A stretch of 64,000 bases of DNA, from positions 1,178,001-1,242,000 of the forward strand of contig JAPTYO010000017.1 in assembly GCA_036873135.1 (NCBI GenBank), given 5' to 3'. Below, piece by piece: positions 59,151 to 64,000 of this stretch. Source of the stretch: Clarkia xantiana subsp. parviflora. Taxonomy: Eukaryota; Streptophyta; Magnoliopsida; Myrtales; Onagraceae. Numbering within the stretch: position 1 is the first letter of the stretch; each line of letters starts with the position of its first letter. The notes below the pieces were generated by a model. That model worked only from the letters and a program-made list of their open reading frames with translations. It was not told the DNA's origin and searched no databases. The position numbers and the translations under genes were made by a program.

Positions 59151-60487
59151 CACATTGACTAACAATGCGACAATGAGGGAGGCAATTTAAAACATTTTGA
59201 AAAGAATTGCTTACATTGGATATCTATGAGATAGAAGGCAAACAAAAATGATTCCTCAGTCATCCAACCAACGCGACCACCAGTAAACCAATGGAATGAG
59301 GCCGTGAAAAGAGTTTACATTGCCATCGTCTCCTTTCTAATAGACCAATCTCTTTTGAAGATGGTTTAATCGCTTTAACCGGAACGGGGAGTTATTACAT
59401 ACACAAGATCTTGGCTTTCCCAAGGACTTTTTTAAAATTTTCGAGGAATTGATGTAAGCAAGTATAATTCTACTTCACTAGTAAATTATCACATGTAGCC
59501 ACATCCTCAAACAATCATGCATACGCATCTTGCGTCAAAATGTTCCGAGAAACTTATGCAAGCATACATAATTCTACTTCACTAGTAAATTATCACATGT
59601 GGCCACATCCTGAAACAATCATGCATACGCGTCATGCGTGATCACTCAACATCCAACATGCATATTTGGCAATTGAATATCGATTTTAAATTTTTGGGGC
59701 TGACTTCCAATTCATGTTATAACATTCATGCGAACTTCTATACATGGATCCTAATCAAGATCACTCGACACAACATGCGTATCCTAGTGCGCAATACATT
59801 AATTGATAACAAGGCTCTGCCGCCAACATGTAATATCCAGCTAGCTTGACATAGTCAAGACGTAGTTCCAACACGCATTCATATCAACTTAAATAAAAAT
59901 TGCAATTCAGCCCATAAAATGATTCAGTCCCATAATCAAGCATTTTCCGAGATCAATCCCCAGAGCCGAGACTAGGCATCAGGTTTGATTAAAACGTGAA
60001 ACTATCAAACATTTTCGTACTGTGTAGATATTATAAAGTTAAAAAAAAAAAATTTGATTTTAAATTTGATCCGACCAAAATTTTTAGTTGACCCGAACCC
60101 GGTCCGGTTCGCTTAACCCGGTCCGATCGGTCCTGCCCGGTTAGGTTAATTTGGTTTTTTTTAATTGAACATGGTTGGGTTCGACCCAACCCATTTGATC
60201 ACCTGGTCCGACCCGTCTCATTAGGGTCGAACCGATTGAGAAAACTTAGTCCGATCGACCCGACCCTTTTGAACAGGTGGGACCCGAACCTGAACCGGTT
60301 CGGACCCCACGGGTTAACCAGATCGGTTGACCCGAACCGGTTGTGCATTTGGATCCGGCCCACTAACCCAATAGGGTCCGACCGGATTTTGTACTTGATG
60401 GCTAAGTAGGGTTTTAAAATCCACCAAAAACTTAACTTAGCCACCAAGTAACAATAAATATAATAAATATAACTTCCAAATATTTGC

Positions 60488-60535
<48 letters not shown>

Positions 60536-60900
60536 TTAATTGTCAAGATTCTATATTAGGGATATAAATCTATCAACAATATATTTTCTTAATCTTTAGG
60601 CAATTAATTAATATAAAATATATATAACGGTAATTAATATCATAATTTTAATTCGTAATTTACCCTAGGTCGACCGAAACTAGTATTTTTTGGCGCCGGA
60701 GAAATAAAAAATTCACCACTAATGGTTCGACAGAAACATGTAATCAGGGTTTGGCGGTCAAATTTCTAGATCAAATTTACCTTAATCATAAATCCAAAGT
60801 TCAATTTTGATAAAAAAAAAATAATGTTTTCGTAAGAACACCAATTTTACTAAAATCATGAACATCAACTTTATCAAAAAAATCATGAACCCCCTACACA
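59151..60900 (-). other. C 5' leader
   Basis: Noncoding. Matches the F leader in order: 'ccttgggaaagccaagatc' (59420-59440), an accgg-rich stretch (60060-60380), a (TA)n run (60488-60535), then text before the primer site. Confidence 0.7.
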
Positions 60901-60913
60901 GGCTCTAATACCA
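60901..60913 (-). other. C primer-binding site
   Basis: Minus TGGTATTAGAGCC, one change from TGGTATCAGAGC. Confidence 0.88.
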
Positions 60914-60914
60914 C

Positions 60915-61471
60915 TGATGGATTTGGGGGATAGTTACTACGGATTAAAACACGTGTACGTGCAGGGTAAACAAATTACACACCAGAAAGGAGCACATACC
61001 AGTTTATCTTCCGTAGCCCAAGATCGTCTTGAGGGAGTTCTCGATCTGCCGGACGGGTCTGCATGAACTCTGATTAAGGAGGAATCTGCATAAATTGTCT
61101 CCACAACAAAGTCTCTTTCAATCCGGAGACATGAAGGATCTGTGGAGTAAATTGTTGACACAATTTCGGCACCTCCTTGTGCTTTTTAAGATTTAGCCGA
61201 ACCTCTATATATTAGGGAGAGGGATTTATTTTCTTTTCAACATAGGGAGAGAGTGATTAACCCTAAGAAATCCCTTAACACCTCCTATTTATAAGAGGAG
61301 GTGAGAAAAACCCACCAAGGGTTTACACTATTAATTTCGGCCTATTGTGGCTCATAGGGATTTTAGTATGACCCAAAGTCCTTTGTGTGCCAAATCTCAA
61401 TTGTGCTTAATTTGATGGGCTTATATTAATGTGCTCTAATTACGGCGACCAATACACACCGAATGCCAACA
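60915..61471 (-). repeat. C 5' LTR
   Basis: tgatggatttggg ... gaatgccaaca, followed by the cggtc target duplication. Confidence 0.92.
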
Positions 61472-62316
61472 CGGTCAACCCGGTCCGACTGGTCCAGTTC
61501 AATTAGGTCGATTTGGTTCTGTTTTACTTGAACCGGGCCGGGTTGCCCGACCCATTAGTTCACCTGGTCTGACCCGACCTGAACCGGGTCAGACTGATTG
61601 AGAAAACCTGGGTTGGTCTACCCGACCCGGTTGAACTGGTGGAAACCGACCTGAACCGGGTCAGACCGATAGAGAAAACCCGGGTTGGTCGACCCGACCT
61701 GGTTAAACCGGTGGAACCCGACCTGAACCGATTAGCCAGTTGGGATTCTAGTGGTTATCTGGGTCGGTTGACCCGATCCGACTGTGCATTTGGATTCGGC
61801 CAATTGACACATTGGGTTCGCCGAAATTATTACTTGGTGGCTTAGTAGGGTTTTAAAATCCACTAAAAACTTAACTTAGCCATCAAGTAACTGTAATTAT
61901 AATAGATATAATTTCAAAATATAACGCATATATATATTTCAGCAGCCATATATATATGTTTACTTTATTGATTAGATTATATTTTAGGGATAAAATCTAT
62001 CAACAATATATTTTCTCAATCTTTAAGGAAATTAATATATCACCAAATATTCTGAATTGCCTAAAATCATGCACAAAATATATCGATAATCAATGTAGCA
62101 ATTTTACATGCAACAATCTAACCCTAGCCGGCCGAATTTTAGGTTACTTGTCACCGAAGAAATAAAAAATTTCGCACTAATGTGATTTGGTCGAAGCAAA
62201 TTTAGGGTTTAGTGGTCAAATTTCTAGATCAAATTTTAATCTAAACATAAATCCAAAGTTCATTTTGATTAACAAAAACACGTTTTTTTTACTATAATTC
62301 ATGAACACCCTTCACA
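61472..62316 (-). other. B 5' leader
   Basis: Begins with an accgg-rich stretch (61472-61780, 'cccgacctgaaccgggtcag' repeated) and continues AT-rich to the primer site. Confidence 0.7.
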
Positions 62317-62329
62317 GGCTCTAATACCA
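62317..62329 (-). other. B primer-binding site
   Basis: Minus TGGTATTAGAGCC next to the B 5' LTR. Confidence 0.88.
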
Positions 62330-62330
62330 C

Positions 62331-62938
62331 TAATAGATTCTAGGGGATAAACAGTACGGAACATAAACACAGGTACATGCTTGGTTAACGAATTACGCTG
62401 TTGAAGAGTGCACATACTTATTTTGTCGATTATGCATTCCCTAGCCCAAGATCATCACGAGGGAGTTCACGATCTGCTAGACGGTGTCCTACGGGAACTC
62501 TGGTTAAGGAGCAATCCGTAGGCAATGGTTTACACATCAAAGCCTCTTCAATCCGGTTGCAGGAATGGGTCTCCGAGTTAAATTACAGAAGTAATTCGGC
62601 ACCTCATATGTGTGTGTATTACTTCGGACGAACCTTTGTGTAAACAGAGAGAGGGATATCTTTTACAACAACCAAAGGGAGAGAGTGATTAACCTCGAAG
62701 AAATCCCTAACACCTCCTATTTATAAGAGGAGCTGGGCAAAACTCACCTAGGGTTTTACCCCTAGTTCGTCCACACCAAGCTAGTAAAAGGGCCGAGCCA
62801 ATTTGGGCCGTATATGATCTATTGGGATTTCGGCCTGACCCGAAATCCCTAATGTGACATAAACCAGTTAAACTTAAGACATTGGGCTTATATTAATGGG
62901 CTCCTATTATGGCGTCCCATTTATACCAAATGCCAACA
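62331..62938 (-). repeat. B 5' LTR
   Basis: taatagattctagg ... aatgccaaca. The terminal TG is changed to TA. Confidence 0.85.
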
Positions 62939-63450
62939 CCCAATAGGAACAATGCTCCCACTAAGAACCAGGGCATTACTGGAACCTTCTCCTGCAACCT
63001 TTCGTGGACGACCCCTTGGTCTCAGTTTTCTACCCTCGAGATGAATTCCATGGCAACTTGGAAGAGGAACCAAGTTGGTTGTCCCACTTCCACTTTTTCC
63101 ATTAGGTTGAGGAATTATAGGATTGTCATACAACAGTTTAGCAATTGGATTATCAGGTCCAACTTAATTCGAACCATGAGCAATTGTGATCTTTGTTTTT
63201 GGATTAACTCCTCCCACTGGTTAACTATGAAAATATTCTCATTCTCATTTACCATTTCATTCACAGTTGTTTCTCCATAAATTCTCCCGCTAGAAGTAAG
63301 TTGGACATGATCATCCCTGTCCTGTTCAAGTTCTTTTACGACTTCGTTCGTGTTGATATCACCAAACTTAGGAAATCCATCATGAATAAACGTAACATCC
63401 CTGGACTCATGTTCGACCACGCCACAATTTTCTTGAGCCGCCACAAACAC
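62939..63450 (-). pseudogene. G integrase-RT linker
   Basis: FVAAQENCGVVEHESRDVTF, ELEQDRDDHVQLTSSGRIYG and GRKLRPRGRPRKVAGEGSS in two frames, cut at 62939 by the B LTR. Confidence 0.8.
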
Positions 63451-64000
63451 GTATCACTAAGAGTTCTCCGAGTATCTTATAAAGATACTTTTCAATCCTC
63501 TAGGTCCCTACTTGCCGAATAAGATGTCGTTCTGATGCGTGTATGCTGTGCAACCCAAGGTCACAGCCTTGTAAGATCCATCTCTTTACCTGTTCACAAC
63601 TCATATGGTGTCGTGTCCACCAATTTTGTAGGTACACAGTTTACTACACGAGTAGCAATCAACAACGCATCACCCCAAAAGGAGATTAGAAGTTTTACTT
63701 GCGACATCATGGTTCTTACCATGTCCAAGAGTGTACGATTACGACGCTCCGCCACACCGTTCTGTTGTGGCGTGTAAGGGATCGTCGTTTGATGGACAAT
63801 CCCCATTTCATTACATAACTTATCAAAATCATTTGAGAGGTATTCACCACCTCTGTCAGTGCTCAAGGGTTTCATCTTACGCTCCAGCTAATTCTCGACA
63901 AGATTGACATAGCTCTTAATGCAGTCAATAGCTTCGGATTTACGAGTAATCAGATGAGTAAATCCATAACGGGTAAAGTCATTAATGAAACTTATTTTGA
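63451..64000 (-). pseudogene. G copia integrase core, runs off the right edge
   Basis: From 63875: TDRGGEYLSNDFDKLCNEMG supplies the second catalytic Asp, PQQNGVAERRNRTLLDMVR the catalytic Glu, then FWGDALLIATRVVNCVPTK. This is the only copia integrase here with both residues readable. Stops at 63594 and beyond break the C-terminal part. Confidence 0.88.

Larger units (their letters stand above)
40909..61471 (-). mobile_element. C: Ty1/copia element with H and A2 nested inside
   Basis: 3' LTR 40909-41506 and 5' LTR 60915-61471, about 88% alike by eye, with perfect CGGTC duplications (40904-40908, 61472-61476). The interior, minus H and A2, is about 8 kb: primer site, leader, gag, integrase, linker, RT, RNase H, 3' region. 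All ORFs broken. Confidence 0.9.
37773..62938 (-). mobile_element. B: copia element, chimeric, carrying C
   Basis: 3' LTR 37773-38318 and 5' LTR 62331-62938, both minus. After removing C (TSD CGGTC) the interior is continuous: primer site, leader, then directly RT at about 40853. gag and integrase are missing. The two LTRs are only about 75-80% alike by eye and the outer flanks (ctaac / cccaa) do not match. The left flank is D LTR and the right flank is integrase-RT linker of G. Confidence 0.75.

Noticed and set aside
60488..60540. Minus-strand Tyr/Ile-rich membrane-like peptide at 60199-60546
   Set aside because: It is a translation of a (TA)n microsatellite.

Overview
This window is plant nuclear heterochromatin made almost entirely of LTR retrotransposons inserted into one another. 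I found no convincing host gene, rRNA, tRNA or CRISPR. Evidence for a plant is the element set: Ty3/gypsy Tat-lineage polyproteins carrying PF04195-like antisense genes, an Ogre-type element with a 5' extra ORF and a short intron, and several related Ty1/copia families with TGGTATCAGAGC-type primer sites. An angiosperm, probably a eudicot, is likely. No species can be named.

Layout. T1 (1-9863, minus) is a Tat-like gypsy element cut by the left edge. It has gag-protease-RT-RNase H-integrase, tandem repeats downstream of pol, and a spliced gene on the opposite strand. 9864-16130 holds eroded material: D-type LTRs, a copia gag start, a truncated family-A LTR, and 2.3 kb that I cannot assign. 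F (16131-37627, plus, target duplication TAATA) is a family-A copia element. It is split by a complete 13.2 kb Ogre-like element O (20049-33269, minus, target duplication CAGGC). B (37773-62938, minus) is a copia element with badly matched LTRs and no clear target duplication, so it is probably a recombinant. Inside B sits C (40909-61471, minus, target duplication CGGTC). Inside C sit H (44273-46546, a 2.3 kb gag-only element) and A2 (48202-58446, family-A copia, target duplication TTTTG). Inside A2 is T2 (about 50902-57330, plus), a second Tat-like element with its own antisense gene. The right edge (62939-64000, minus) is copia integrase of a further element, G.

No element here encodes a complete intact set of proteins. 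Premature stops, frameshifts and lost catalytic residues are throughout. The insertion order can be read from the nesting: D before F before O; B before C before H and A2; A2 before T2. Points of most interest are the antisense genes of T1 and T2, the exactly in-frame 165 bp intron separating protease from RT in O, paired hairpins at the family-A LTR promoter, a shared antisense reading frame in the 3' region of the family-A copia elements, and an unassigned coding-like stretch near 12.35-12.56 kb.
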